Positions 1 to 8,542 of a DNA stretch of 36,037 nt are shown here, in pieces. Source of the stretch: an uncultured Micrococcales bacterium (GTDB lineage: Bacteria; Actinomycetota; Actinomycetes; Actinomycetales; Microbacteriaceae); the NCBI GenBank assembly GCA_913056225.1, contig CAJXMQ010000002.1:1-36037 (forward strand). The letters are read 5' to 3'. The translations under genes were made by a program, and so were the position numbers. Below the pieces are notes generated by a model that was given only the letters and a program-made list of their open reading frames with translations, was not told where the DNA came from and searched no databases. Numbering within the stretch: position 1 is the first letter of the stretch; each line of letters starts with the position of its first letter.

Positions 1-68
1 TCGGCAACGAAACTCCGAGATAGATGGCCGTCACCGAAAGGGACAGAACCCGGCGTATCGGCCAGCCT
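1..68 (+). ncRNA. rnpB: RNase P RNA, 3' end (partial)
   Basis: This is the last part of the catalytic RNA of ribonuclease P, which matures the 5' ends of tRNAs. The + strand carries the conserved 3' signature: a GAGATAGATGGCCG block at 17-30, then ACAGAACCCGGC at 43-54, followed by a short GGCCAGCCTC arm at 59-68 that should close helix P1. The same order (AGATGAATGACTG, then ACAGAACCCGGCTTATCGG) ends the E. coli RNA. A short T run (69-73) follows, and the ppgK stop codon on the other strand is only a few bases away. The 5' part lies outside the window, so the exact 3' end is approximate. Confidence 0.9.
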
Positions 69-71
69 CTT

Positions 72-818
72 TTATTGATTTTCGAAGGCCTGCTCCGCAG
101 CACCTATAATGCCTGAGTTGTTTCGAAACTGCGCAGGAATAATCTCGGTCTCGATTTCTATTTTTGGCAGGAAGAGGTCATGAGATTTACTTATTCCACC
201 TCCGACTATAAATAGATCAGGGGTAAATAGTTTTTCCAACTGTTCGTAATAGCGTTGCAGTCTTTTTGCCCATCGGTCAAAAGAAAGTTGGTATCTTTCT
301 TTGGCCTTATAAGAGGCGACCTTCTCATAGTCTTTGCCGCCGATTTCTATGTGACCCAATTCGCTATTGGGAACCAGTTGCCCGTTTATGAACATGGCAC
401 TGCCTATGCCGGTGCCAAGGGTGGTCATAATCACCAAACCTGCTCGGCCCTTGCCTGCACCAAAGCGCATTTCGGCAAGACCTGCAGCATCAGCATCATT
501 GATCACCACTACCTGTTGACCAAGGTCCTGTTCAAATCTTTGCTGTGCGGGAAAATCAATCCATTCATTGGATATGTTTGCAGCTGATTTAGTTGTTCCG
601 TTTTGCACAACGGAAGGAACGCAGATTCCCACCGGTGCAGCTTCATTCAGTTGCTGATAGATCTCTTGCACCACCGCTGCAATGTCATCAGGCTTTCCGC
701 CCCTTGGGGTTTCTAGCTTGATTCTTTCGGTTAGTAGCTCTCCGGTTTCAGTGTCCACCACCGCACCTTTGATTCCGGTGCCACCAATATCAATGCCTAT
801 TGCTCTAGTCATTTTCAA
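72..818 (-). CDS. ppgK: Polyphosphate glucokinase (ROK family)
   Basis: The enzyme phosphorylates glucose to glucose-6-phosphate in the cytoplasm using polyphosphate, and usually also ATP, as donor. It is typical of actinobacteria. The 248-aa protein opens with the ROK phosphate-binding loop (DIGGTGIKGA, about residues 10-19). It carries LGTGIGSA near residue 134, then ELGHIEIGG, and the charged EKVASYKAKER segment and RWAKRLQRYY stretch that mark polyphosphate glucokinases rather than plain ROK kinases, ending with FIVGGGISK. The ATG at 816-818 lies inside the 3' end of map. A second in-frame ATG two codons later (810-812) gives a shorter 8-nt overlap and is equally possible. The gene is translationally linked to map and converges on rnpB. 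Confidence 0.95.
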   Translation of the reverse strand: MKMTRAIGIDIGGTGIKGAVVDTETGELLTERIKLETPRGGKPDDIAAVVQEIYQQLNEAAPVGICVPSVVQNGTTKSAANISNEWIDFPAQQRFEQDLGQQVVVINDADAAGLAEMRFGAGKGRAGLVIMTTLGTGIGSAMFINGQLVPNSELGHIEIGGKDYEKVASYKAKERYQLSFDRWAKRLQRYYEQLEKLFTPDLFIVGGGISKSHDLFLPKIEIETEIIPAQFRNNSGIIGAAEQAFENQ

Positions 819-1677
819 CTTTGGTCAATATCTCAGGGCCTCTTTCGGTGATCAAAATGGTGTGTTCGAATTGGGCGCTAAAGCTTTTGTCCCTGGTGGT
901 AACGGTCCAGTCGTCCTCCCACATGTCCCAATCAGCTTCGCCGAGGGTCAGCATCGGCTCAATTGTGAAAACCATCCCAGGTTCAATTACGTCTCGGTAT
1001 TGCTGCGAGTCGTAGTGGGGGATTATTAGCCCCGTGTGAAATGCTCGTCCAACTCCGTGGCCTGTAAATTCTTTTACAACTCCATAGCCAAATCTTTTGG
1101 CATAGCTCTCAATAGCGCGACCAATAATGTTCACCTCTCGGCCCGGCATGGCAGCCTTTATGCCTCGGTTCAGCGCCTCCTCGGTTCGGGTGACCAGGTC
1201 AACAACCGTTTCGTCGACATCTCCCACAGTCACTGTTTTGTTGTTGTCACCGTGAAATCCATCTAGATAGGCGGTGATGTCTATGTTGACTATGTCACCG
1301 CTTTCAACGATTGTGTCATCCGGTATCCCATGACAGATGGTCTCATTCAAAGATGTGCAGAGGGATTTAGGAAAGCCTCGATAGCCAAGTGTTGACGGGT
1401 AGGCGTTGTTTTTCACCAAGAAATCATGGCCAATTTTGTCAAGTTGATCGGTAGTTATTCCTGGCTCTATGGAAGCACAAACTAACTCAAGTGCTTCTGC
1501 CGCTAACTTTGAAGCCCTCCTGATTTTCTCGATTTCTTCCGAGGAGTACTTATCACCAAGTTTGTTATTCGAAGGGGCCTTTTTACCCACATACTCAGGT
1601 TTTTCGATGTGTTCGGGAACGCTGAGCCGAGGGGAGATTTTTCCCGGCATAAGGAACCCTTGGGCGGAGCGAGGCAT
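805..1677 (-). CDS. map: Methionine aminopeptidase type I
   Basis: The enzyme removes the initiator methionine from nascent proteins. The 290-aa protein has the pita-bread metallopeptidase domain with the five metal ligands D133 (NIDIT), D144 (FHGDNN), H207 (TGHGVG), E240 (TIEPM) and E271 (FEHT), plus the conserved H116. About 40 residues precede the catalytic domain, including a proline-rich stretch, as in the actinobacterial MetAP1c class whose extension is thought to contact the ribosome. A GGAGG sits just 2 nt before the ATG at 1677, a short spacing, so an internal start at residue 10 cannot be excluded. It is first in a two-gene operon with ppgK and is transcribed divergently from the small gene at 1720. 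Confidence 0.96.
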   Translation of the reverse strand: MPRSAQGFLMPGKISPRLSVPEHIEKPEYVGKKAPSNNKLGDKYSSEEIEKIRRASKLAAEALELVCASIEPGITTDQLDKIGHDFLVKNNAYPSTLGYRGFPKSLCTSLNETICHGIPDDTIVESGDIVNIDITAYLDGFHGDNNKTVTVGDVDETVVDLVTRTEEALNRGIKAAMPGREVNIIGRAIESYAKRFGYGVVKEFTGHGVGRAFHTGLIIPHYDSQQYRDVIEPGMVFTIEPMLTLGEADWDMWEDDWTVTTRDKSFSAQFEHTILITERGPEILTKVEND

Positions 1678-1707
1678 GACCTCCAGCTTAGGACCTATCT
1701 ATCTGGT

Positions 1708-1713
1708 TAGACT
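1708..1713 (+). promoter_or_regulatory. -10 element of a predicted leaderless promoter
   Basis: TAGACT is separated by exactly 6 nt from the ATG at 1720. No Shine-Dalgarno sequence precedes that ATG, so the mRNA probably starts at the A of the ATG. I see no clear -35 box. Confidence 0.5.
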
Positions 1714-1719
1714 GCTCAC

Positions 1720-1920
1720 ATGGCCAAAAAGTACTGGTTCAATACCAAAACAAAACAAGTCGAGTTTGGCAGGAGGTCTCTCTCGGTATATCGAATTGGG
1801 CCTTTCGAAACCGAACAGGAAGCGCTCAATGCAGAGCAGGCAGTTGCCAAAAAGGGTCAGCAAATATTGGAAGAGGATCAGTCAAATGAATTTGACGGGG
1901 AAGGGAAGTCACGGGACTGA
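1720..1920 (+). CDS. Small SPOR-domain-like conserved actinobacterial protein
   Basis: A 66-aa soluble, charged protein. It begins MAKKYWFNTKT, has a RIGPFETEQEALNAEQ core, and ends in an acidic tail. This matches the short actinobacterial proteins usually annotated as SPOR-domain containing and found beside map; the GPF-T-EA spacing is the typical SPOR-like strand-helix. No enzymatic role can be assigned, and peptidoglycan binding would be inference only. The start is supported by the TAGACT -10 element 6 nt upstream. The last 43 nt overlap the 3' end of panB on the other strand. Confidence 0.8.
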   Translation: MAKKYWFNTKTKQVEFGRRSLSVYRIGPFETEQEALNAEQAVAKKGQQILEEDQSNEFDGEGKSRD

Positions 1921-2666
1921 ACTTCTTTGATGTATTGCTCTGTGGCTTCTGTCAGGGTTTGCCTTAGCTGGGCGTATTGTTTTACAAACTTTAGGGTTTT
2001 TTCACTTAGCCCGGCAAAGTCCTGCCAAACCAAAATCTGACCATCGGTTTCGTTTCCTGCTCCAATTCCAATTGTTGGAATCGATAGCTCCTGACTTATT
2101 TGCGCAGCTAGTTCCCTGGGAACCATTTCCAAGACAATTGAGAACACCCCTGCCTGCTGAAGCAGTAAGGCCTGGTGTTGAATCCTCTCGGCCTGCTCAC
2201 CTCGACCTTGCACCTTGAAGCCACCCATTTGATTAACGGATTGTGGCGTGAAACCTATATGGCCCATGACTGGGATGCCATTTTCAATCAGGAGCTTGAT
2301 AGCCTCAACTCGGTTTTCACCACCCTCCAGCTTTACAGCATCCGCACCCGTCTCTTTCATTACTCGGATTGAGTTTTCTAGCGCCTGCGCAGGGGACAAT
2401 TCATAGCTTCCAAACGGCATGTCGATGACAACTAATGAGCTTTGAACGCTGGAGGCGACGGCGGAGCCAAAGGTAATCATTTCCTCGAGGGTTGCAGGCA
2501 GGGTGCTGGTCTTTCCCAGAACCGTGTTGGATGCTGAGTCGCCAACCAGAATCAAATCAATACCTGCTTCATCAAAGATTCTGGCGGTGAGTGAGTCATA
2601 GCTAGTTAGGCAACTGATGGGCCTTTTGTTTTTCAAGGACTTGATTGTCTCGGTTCTTGTTTTCAT
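1878..2666 (-). CDS. panB: 3-methyl-2-oxobutanoate hydroxymethyltransferase
   Basis: PanB makes ketopantoate from 2-oxoisovalerate and methylene-tetrahydrofolate, the first committed step to pantothenate and CoA. The 262-aa protein shows the TIM-barrel signatures: TSYDSLTARIFDEAG, VGDSASN with metal ligand D43, IDMPFGSY with metal ligand D82, K112/E114 in VKLEGG, GHIGFTPQ, and catalytic E180. The frame stays open upstream to 2756, but the true start is almost certainly the ATG at 2664-2666. It overlaps the nadE stop as ATGA and aligns with the usual N-terminus; the extra 30 upstream codons lie inside nadE. Translational coupling to nadE is therefore expected. The 3' end overlaps the small convergent gene by 43 nt. 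Confidence 0.95.
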   Translation of the reverse strand: MKTRTETIKSLKNKRPISCLTSYDSLTARIFDEAGIDLILVGDSASNTVLGKTSTLPATLEEMITFGSAVASSVQSSLVVIDMPFGSYELSPAQALENSIRVMKETGADAVKLEGGENRVEAIKLLIENGIPVMGHIGFTPQSVNQMGGFKVQGRGEQAERIQHQALLLQQAGVFSIVLEMVPRELAAQISQELSIPTIGIGAGNETDGQILVWQDFAGLSEKTLKFVKQYAQLRQTLTEATEQYIKEVQSRDFPSPSNSFD

Positions 2667-4270
2667 AGGTATCCATTCACAATCGGTAGCCTGCGACCTC
2701 TGCCAAAACTGACCTTGGTTATCCTTGGCCCAATAGCACCCTGAGACCTCTTCCACTCGCTGCTTTTTAGCTTGCCCGCAACATCCTCTGCCAAATCAGC
2801 AGGGTAACCAGCCGTAATCAGGTCATCCACTGAACCGTGACCTTCAATCAATATCCTCAGCATCGAATCTAAGACGTCATAGTCGGGCAAGGACTGCTGA
2901 TCGTGCTGATCTGGCCTTAGCTCGGCGCTGGGGGGCTTAGTGATGCTGTTATGGGGAATCACTTCAGATGTTTGATTTCTGTATTCTGCGAGCTGATAAA
3001 CGGAGGTTTTATAGACATCTTTCAGCGGTGCGTAACCGCCTGCACTGTCTCCATAAATTGTTGAGTAGCCAACTGCAATTTCTGATTTATTGCCAGTAGA
3101 TAACAGAAGCCTCCCTGAGTTATTGCTGTCGGCCATCAGTATCAGGGCACGAATACGCGACTGGATGTTTTCATCAGCAAGGTTTGATAGCTCAATGGCA
3201 GCCTGAAAGCTTGTGTGCATGTCTGCTATCGGAGTTACGGAATAGTTAATTCCCAGGTTATCCGCGAGTTCCTTAGCATCTTTCAGCGATGACTCCGAGG
3301 AGTAAATGCTTGGCATTGCAATTCCGTGAACTCGGTCGGCACCAATTGCGTCTGCAGCTATGGCTGCGCAGACAGCTGAGTCGATGCCGCCGCTAAGACC
3401 GAGCACAATTCCAGGGATGTTATTTTTTTCAACATAATCTCTAACACCCAAAACAATCGCGTCCCAGTTTCTACCTATTTGCGACGGGGGATAGGTCAAA
3501 TCCTGGACCCTTTCTCCAGTCATCAAGGTTTGCTCTGAAAACATCTCCGCCCGAGCGATTTGGTTTCCCTTATTGTCCAAAATGAAACTGTCTCCATCGA
3601 AAACAAGGTCATCCTGTCCACCGATTAGGTTCGCATAGACCAGCGCAACCTCTTGGTTGACTGAGACTCTTTCGGCTATTGCTCTACGAAGCTCGTTTTT
3701 CCCCTCTTCGTAGGGGGAGCCGTTCAAAACAAGGCAAATATCCGCTTCACCCTTCAGTTTCTCGACTGGCCCTTGCGGTCTCCAAATGTCTTCACAAATC
3801 ATCACTGAAAGGCGTGTTTGATTGATTTCAAACGTGAACGGCGTCTCGCCGGGAACATAATTGCGCCATTCGTCAAACACCGTGTAGTTGGGGAGATGTC
3901 TCTTGTCATATTTGCCGATCCAGCTTCCGTTGCAGATGATCGCTGCGGAGTTGTTGGCAATGGCCCAGTCGTTTACTCGGTTGGTTTCGGCCAATCTTGG
4001 GTAACCGACAACAATATGAAGGTTTGGCCATTGAGTTGATTTTTCTAGCAATTGCTCAATTGCATGTTCGCTTGCCTCTAAAAAGTCTCTCCTGAGTGCG
4101 AGGTCTCCAATTGGATATCCGCTGATTGCCAGTTCCCCAAAAACAATTACGTCAGAATCATTTTGAGCCGCCAGTTGACAGGAAGAAATCACCTTGTGCA
4201 GGTTTGATTGAATTTGCCCAACTGTTGGGTTTATTTGGCCTATGGCTATACGCAGGTTTTGCACATACAT
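2663..4270 (-). CDS. nadE: Glutamine-dependent NAD+ synthetase
   Basis: The enzyme catalyses the last step of NAD synthesis, amidating deamido-NAD with ammonia released from glutamine. Residues 1 to about 260 form a nitrilase-type glutaminase domain with the triad E46 (FGELAISGYP), K123 (YDKRHLPNY) and C159 (MICEDIW). Residues from about 265 on are the ATP pyrophosphatase synthetase domain with the PP-loop SGGIDS at 293-298 and LLLSTGNKSE near 388-397. At 535 aa it is the shorter two-domain form, not the roughly 680-aa form of mycobacteria. The ATG at 4270 is used here. A GTG two codons later lies 7 nt from a TAGGCT -10-like box, so a leaderless start there is possible. Divergent from glnA2 with a 27-nt gap. 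Confidence 0.95.
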   Translation of the reverse strand: MYVQNLRIAIGQINPTVGQIQSNLHKVISSCQLAAQNDSDVIVFGELAISGYPIGDLALRRDFLEASEHAIEQLLEKSTQWPNLHIVVGYPRLAETNRVNDWAIANNSAAIICNGSWIGKYDKRHLPNYTVFDEWRNYVPGETPFTFEINQTRLSVMICEDIWRPQGPVEKLKGEADICLVLNGSPYEEGKNELRRAIAERVSVNQEVALVYANLIGGQDDLVFDGDSFILDNKGNQIARAEMFSEQTLMTGERVQDLTYPPSQIGRNWDAIVLGVRDYVEKNNIPGIVLGLSGGIDSAVCAAIAADAIGADRVHGIAMPSIYSSESSLKDAKELADNLGINYSVTPIADMHTSFQAAIELSNLADENIQSRIRALILMADSNNSGRLLLSTGNKSEIAVGYSTIYGDSAGGYAPLKDVYKTSVYQLAEYRNQTSEVIPHNSITKPPSAELRPDQHDQQSLPDYDVLDSMLRILIEGHGSVDDLITAGYPADLAEDVAGKLKSSEWKRSQGAIGPRITKVSFGRGRRLPIVNGYL

Positions 4271-4297
4271 TAGCCTAGTAACTGCTTAGGAGGCGCA

Positions 4298-5638
4298 ATG
4301 GAGAAGCAGCAAGAATTTGTTCTAAGAACTATCGAAGAACGAGGTGTCAAATTCATCAGGCTTTGGTTCACCGATGTTGCCGGTTCACTGAAATCTGTGG
4401 CGGTTGCACCAGCCGAAATTGAGGGTGCCTTTGAAGAGGGAATCGGCTTCGACGGATCCAGTATTGAGGGCTTGAGTCGAAATTCTGAGGCTGACATGTT
4501 GGCTGTTCCAGACCCGACCACTTTTCAAATACTGCCTTGGCGAGGTGCTGTCGACTCCACCGCAAGGATGTTCTGTGACATTGCTAACCCAGACGGCACA
4601 CCTGCAAACAGCGACACCCGAAATGTCTTAAGAAGGTCGATGAATAAAGCTCGTGAAATGGGCTTCAATTTTTACATTCACCCTGAAATTGAGTTTTACC
4701 TGCTCGAATCAAACAAATTAGACAAATCTGGCTTTCCGACACCTGTTGACAACGCCGGCTATTTTGACAATGTTCCAGGGGGGACGGCGCATGATTTTCG
4801 TCGATCGGCAGTGACCATGTTGGAAAACATGGGCATTTCGGTTGAGTTCAGTCACCACGAAGCAGGTGCCGGACAAAACGAAATTGATCTTCGATATGCA
4901 GATGCGCTGACCATGGCGGATAACATCATGACCTTTAGGGCGGTTGTTAAAGAGGTTGCCATCGAGCAGGGCGTGTATGCGACATTTATGCCGAAACCTT
5001 TCAATGACCAACCTGGTAGTGGTATGCACACCCATATGTCTCTGTTCGAGGGTGATCAGAACGCATTCTTCGACGCCGGGGCTCAGTACCAGCTATCGAA
5101 AACAGCTAGAAGATTCATGGCTGGAGTTTTGCGTCACGCACCTGAGATTACTTTGGTGACAAATCAATTTGTTAATTCATATAAGCGTCTCTGGTCAGGT
5201 GGAGAGGCTCCATCTCATGTTGCCTGGGGACACAACAACAGATCTGCACTACTGCGGGTCCCGCTTCACAAACCAGGTAAGAGTCAATCCACAAGACTTG
5301 AGTACAGAGCTATTGATTCTGCGGCTAACCCGTACCTGGCCTATGCGTTGATTTTGGGTGCCGGGCTCAAAGGAATTGAAAACGGATACGAGCTTCCGGA
5401 GGAAACTTTGGATGATGTTTGGTCTCTTTCTGACAATGAGCGTAAGGCTCTTGGCATTGAGGCTTTGCCCCAAAGCATGAACCAGGCGATTGGTCGCCTT
5501 GAAGAGAGTGAATTGGCAGCCGAGGTTCTGGGGGAGAGCGTGTTTGACTTTGTATTACGCAATAAGCGTCAAGAGTGGTCGGACTACAGGTCTCAGGTAA
5601 CTCCCTTTGAGCTCAGGCAAAATCTGCTGAACCTGTAG
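4298..5638 (+). CDS. glnA2: Type I glutamine synthetase, GlnA2 class
   Basis: A member of the glutamine synthetase family, which joins glutamate and ammonia using ATP. The 446-aa protein has the beta-grasp domain (FTDVAGSLKSV, then FDGSSIEGL) and the catalytic barrel with HPEIEFYLL, the AGAGQNEIDLR glutamate-binding region, MPKPF, GSGMHTHMSL and the RLEYRAIDSAANPYLA metal/arginine motif. Length and sequence fit actinobacterial GlnA2 (GSI-alpha type). The adenylylation segment seen in GlnA1 is absent, so it is not an expected GlnE target. Strong Shine-Dalgarno AGGAGG 5 nt before the ATG. It is immediately followed by glnE with no intergenic base. GlnA2-like enzymes can also act as gamma-glutamylpolyamine synthetases, so the substrate is not certain. 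Confidence 0.93.
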   Translation: MEKQQEFVLRTIEERGVKFIRLWFTDVAGSLKSVAVAPAEIEGAFEEGIGFDGSSIEGLSRNSEADMLAVPDPTTFQILPWRGAVDSTARMFCDIANPDGTPANSDTRNVLRRSMNKAREMGFNFYIHPEIEFYLLESNKLDKSGFPTPVDNAGYFDNVPGGTAHDFRRSAVTMLENMGISVEFSHHEAGAGQNEIDLRYADALTMADNIMTFRAVVKEVAIEQGVYATFMPKPFNDQPGSGMHTHMSLFEGDQNAFFDAGAQYQLSKTARRFMAGVLRHAPEITLVTNQFVNSYKRLWSGGEAPSHVAWGHNNRSALLRVPLHKPGKSQSTRLEYRAIDSAANPYLAYALILGAGLKGIENGYELPEETLDDVWSLSDNERKALGIEALPQSMNQAIGRLEESELAAEVLGESVFDFVLRNKRQEWSDYRSQVTPFELRQNLLNL

Positions 5639-8503
5639 ATGATTTCTCGTCAGGGTGCACTTTCAGAACTAGCCAGACAGGGCTTTTCTGACTTGTCAGC
5701 TGCTTTGGAAAATCTTGACAAGCTGGTTGAAATGTTGGGTGATTCGGCTCACAGTGCAACTGCCTATTTGGCACAGTCTGCAAATCCAGATTCTGCGTTG
5801 AGGTTCAGTTTAGAGATGGCGGAGAGTCAACCAGCGCTTCAAAAAAAGATTCTTGGTTCAGAAAAATCTGGCATTGCCTTTTATAAATCAGTTGGTGTCA
5901 GCACCGGTGTTCAGGACATATTACGAAGACTTCCAGACCTCATGAACGTCTATCTGTCGAAGTCGTTTGAGCTTTCAGCAGAACAGATGCATGAGGCTTT
6001 GAGTTCGGCTTTGGACCAAGATCAGTTGAGGAAAAACTACCGACGATTACTACTTCAGGTCATCGCCTTTGACATGCAGCACAGCCCCGTTGAGTCGCTG
6101 GATAAAACTTCTAACATGCTTGCTGAATTGGCAGGCGCTACATTGCAGCGGGCATTTGAATTGGCTTGCAAGGAGAGTGGCCTGGGAGACGATTTCCCGC
6201 TTGCAATCATTGCCATGGGCAAAACCGGCGGCAAGGAACTTAACTATGTCAGTGATGTTGATGTGGTGTTCGTTGCTAGTGATGAAATCAGTGATGATGA
6301 TCTACAAGCTTCGATTCGTGTTGCAAACAGGTTGATGCGAATTATTGATGAGACTTCAGCTGAACCCGGACTGTGGGAAGTGGACCCAAACCTAAGGCCC
6401 GAGGGCAAAGATGGGGCGATGGTTAGAAGACTCAAATCACACCTTAGCTACTATCAAAAATGGGCAAAAAGCTGGGAATTTCAAGCTTTGATAAAAGCCC
6501 GCTTCGTCGCTGGAGATAAAGCCACTGGAGAGCAATACGAGAAACTTGTCGGTGCTCTTGCCTGGAACTCTCTAGATAGCTCCAGGGTGGTGGAGGAGCT
6601 GAGAAAAATGCGCCAACGGGTGATTGACACCCTTCCGGAGCAACAGCGAACCAGCAACCTGAAGCTGGGTTATGGAGGTTTGCGGGATATTGAGTTCAGC
6701 GTTCAGTTGTTACAGCTGGTGCACGGTAGGCACGATGAAACCGTCCGGCAGAAAAATACGCTAGAGGCTATTCAGGCTTTGACCAAAGCGAGCTACCTGG
6801 GGCGTAAGGATGCTCAGAATTTTACTCAGCACTATAAATACCTTCGATCAGTTGAACATCGTCTACAGCTGAAGGGGCTTCGTAGAACCCATGTAGTTCC
6901 GGATCAGGACAACCTTCGGGACTTTGCTCGGGCGATGGATCCAACAAAAGATCCCCAGGATTTTTTTGGCCACCTGCAAAGTGTTAGGAAACAGGTTCGA
7001 GAGATGCACGAGAATGTGTATTTCCGACCGCTTTTGAACATGGTGGCAGATTTAGAAACAGACGACTTTGAACTGGCCGCCGAGGACACCAAGAATCGAT
7101 TGCAGGCTCTTGGCTTTTCAGACCCTAAATCAGCAATGGGGCACATTAGCTCGCTAACAAAGGGAGTTTCTCGTCGAGCTAGCATGCAACGACAATTGCT
7201 TCCGGTGATCCTCAGATGGCTTTCTGAGGGAGATAACCCTGACCGAGCACTAATTGCCTTCCGGAGACTGAGCGAGGACTTAGGAGACTCACACTGGTTT
7301 TTGGGGATGCTTCGTGATTCGTCTGGTGCCGCCGAAAATCTCTGCACCATCCTTGGCTTTAGCCAACTTGGATCGATGTTGTTAGAAAAAAACCCGCAGG
7401 CAACCGCTTGGCTTGCCGACCCTATGCAGCGAAAGCCTAGGTCTAAACAAGCGATGCAGGTCGAGGCTGATGCAGTGTTTGACCGTCACGACTCGTCAGA
7501 GCAAAGATTAGAGGGGTTGAGAAAGCTAAGGCGTAAGGAGACACTGAGATTAGCGATAGCCTCCATATTTGACGACGCGGATTTAGCTGAACAACAGTCC
7601 GGATTGAGTGATTTATACGAGGTTTACCTGGAAAATATAGCCAAGGAAGTCCTCTCTGATGTTGATTTAGACCTGGGTCTAATTGCAATGGGCCGATTTG
7701 GCGGTAGGGAGCTAGGTTTTGGCTCCGATGCGGATCTGGTTTTTGTTTACGAGGGGGACCAGTCACTTGCAAAAACAGCTGAAGCCGCAGTGAGTGCAAT
7801 TAGTGAAGCTGCCAAGGACACATCCCTAGAGTTTGAACTAGACCTGGGCCTCAGGCCTGAGGGCAAAAAGGGTGCAATTGTTAGATCTTTAGAAAGTTAC
7901 GAGTCCTACTACGAAAAATGGGGCGAGATCTGGGAAGCACAGGCTCTTCTCAGGTCACGGCCAATATTTGGTTCTGAGAAACTTATCGCTAACTTTTCTG
8001 CGATGGCCGATGGCTATCGATACCCCAGGCTGGTTGAAGAGAGCTCGATACGAGAAATAAGAAGGATTAAGGCCCGAGTAGAAAACGAAAGGCTTCCCTT
8101 GGGCGCCGACCCAGCGCGGCATTTGAAGCTGGGCCGAGGTTCACTAAGCGACATTGAATGGTTAGTTCAGCTTTATCAGCTTCGGTTTGGCGCTGAATAC
8201 ACCGAGATTCAGACCCCCTTCACGCTATCTGCCCTTGCCAATATGGAAAAGGTTGGACTTATCTCGGAGCAGGACTCAGAGACCCTGCGCTCTGCTTGGT
8301 TGATGGCCTCGGCGATTCGCTCTGGAATCGTTTTGGCAACCGGCAAAAAAAATGATTCACTACCTGTTGATCATAGGGTGCTGGAATCAGTGAGGACTTT
8401 GATTCACCTCCCTGGTGTGAAATCAGGTAGTGAATTAGAAGAGCTTTATCTCTCAACTTCTCGCCGCGCACGCGCTGTTTTTGAGAAATTATTTTTTGAA
8501 TAA
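5639..8503 (+). CDS. glnE: Bifunctional glutamine synthetase adenylyltransferase/deadenylase
   Basis: GlnE tunes GlnA1 activity by adding or removing AMP on its regulatory tyrosine in response to nitrogen status. The 954-aa protein has two tandem nucleotidyltransferase modules. The N-terminal one has GKTGGKELNYVSDVDVVFV near residues 194-212, with the paired aspartates D206 and D208. The C-terminal one has GRFGGRELGFGSDADLVFV near 684-702. Each is followed by an LRPEGKKGA-type strand and a helical GlnD-PII-associated region. Both active sites look intact. The ATG follows directly on the glnA2 stop (TAGATG), so the genes are co-translated. The gene ends at a strong hairpin terminator and faces its target gene glnA1. 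Confidence 0.95.
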   Translation: MISRQGALSELARQGFSDLSAALENLDKLVEMLGDSAHSATAYLAQSANPDSALRFSLEMAESQPALQKKILGSEKSGIAFYKSVGVSTGVQDILRRLPDLMNVYLSKSFELSAEQMHEALSSALDQDQLRKNYRRLLLQVIAFDMQHSPVESLDKTSNMLAELAGATLQRAFELACKESGLGDDFPLAIIAMGKTGGKELNYVSDVDVVFVASDEISDDDLQASIRVANRLMRIIDETSAEPGLWEVDPNLRPEGKDGAMVRRLKSHLSYYQKWAKSWEFQALIKARFVAGDKATGEQYEKLVGALAWNSLDSSRVVEELRKMRQRVIDTLPEQQRTSNLKLGYGGLRDIEFSVQLLQLVHGRHDETVRQKNTLEAIQALTKASYLGRKDAQNFTQHYKYLRSVEHRLQLKGLRRTHVVPDQDNLRDFARAMDPTKDPQDFFGHLQSVRKQVREMHENVYFRPLLNMVADLETDDFELAAEDTKNRLQALGFSDPKSAMGHISSLTKGVSRRASMQRQLLPVILRWLSEGDNPDRALIAFRRLSEDLGDSHWFLGMLRDSSGAAENLCTILGFSQLGSMLLEKNPQATAWLADPMQRKPRSKQAMQVEADAVFDRHDSSEQRLEGLRKLRRKETLRLAIASIFDDADLAEQQSGLSDLYEVYLENIAKEVLSDVDLDLGLIAMGRFGGRELGFGSDADLVFVYEGDQSLAKTAEAAVSAISEAAKDTSLEFELDLGLRPEGKKGAIVRSLESYESYYEKWGEIWEAQALLRSRPIFGSEKLIANFSAMADGYRYPRLVEESSIREIRRIKARVENERLPLGADPARHLKLGRGSLSDIEWLVQLYQLRFGAEYTEIQTPFTLSALANMEKVGLISEQDSETLRSAWLMASAIRSGIVLATGKKNDSLPVDHRVLESVRTLIHLPGVKSGSELEELYLSTSRRARAVFEKLFFE

Positions 8504-8504
8504 A

Positions 8505-8532
8505 AAAAGCCGCCTCCGAAGAGGCGGCTTTT
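8505..8532. terminator. Bidirectional rho-independent terminator between glnE and glnA1
   Basis: A perfect 12-bp stem (8505-8516 paired with 8521-8532) closes over a CGAA tetraloop. The core GCCGCCTC/GAGGCGGC is flanked by an A run on the left and a T run on the right, so RNA from either strand ends in a U tract. It sits between two convergent genes and should terminate both. Confidence 0.93.
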
Positions 8533-8542
8533 ATTTGAAGTT

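Noticed and set aside
2667..2756. 30-codon N-terminal extension of panB
   Set aside because: It lies wholly inside nadE in another frame, does not resemble PanB, and the ATGA overlap start at 2666 fits the family.
6904..7350. 148-codon minus frame inside glnE
   Set aside because: Ser/Arg-rich shadow of a well-conserved glnE segment.
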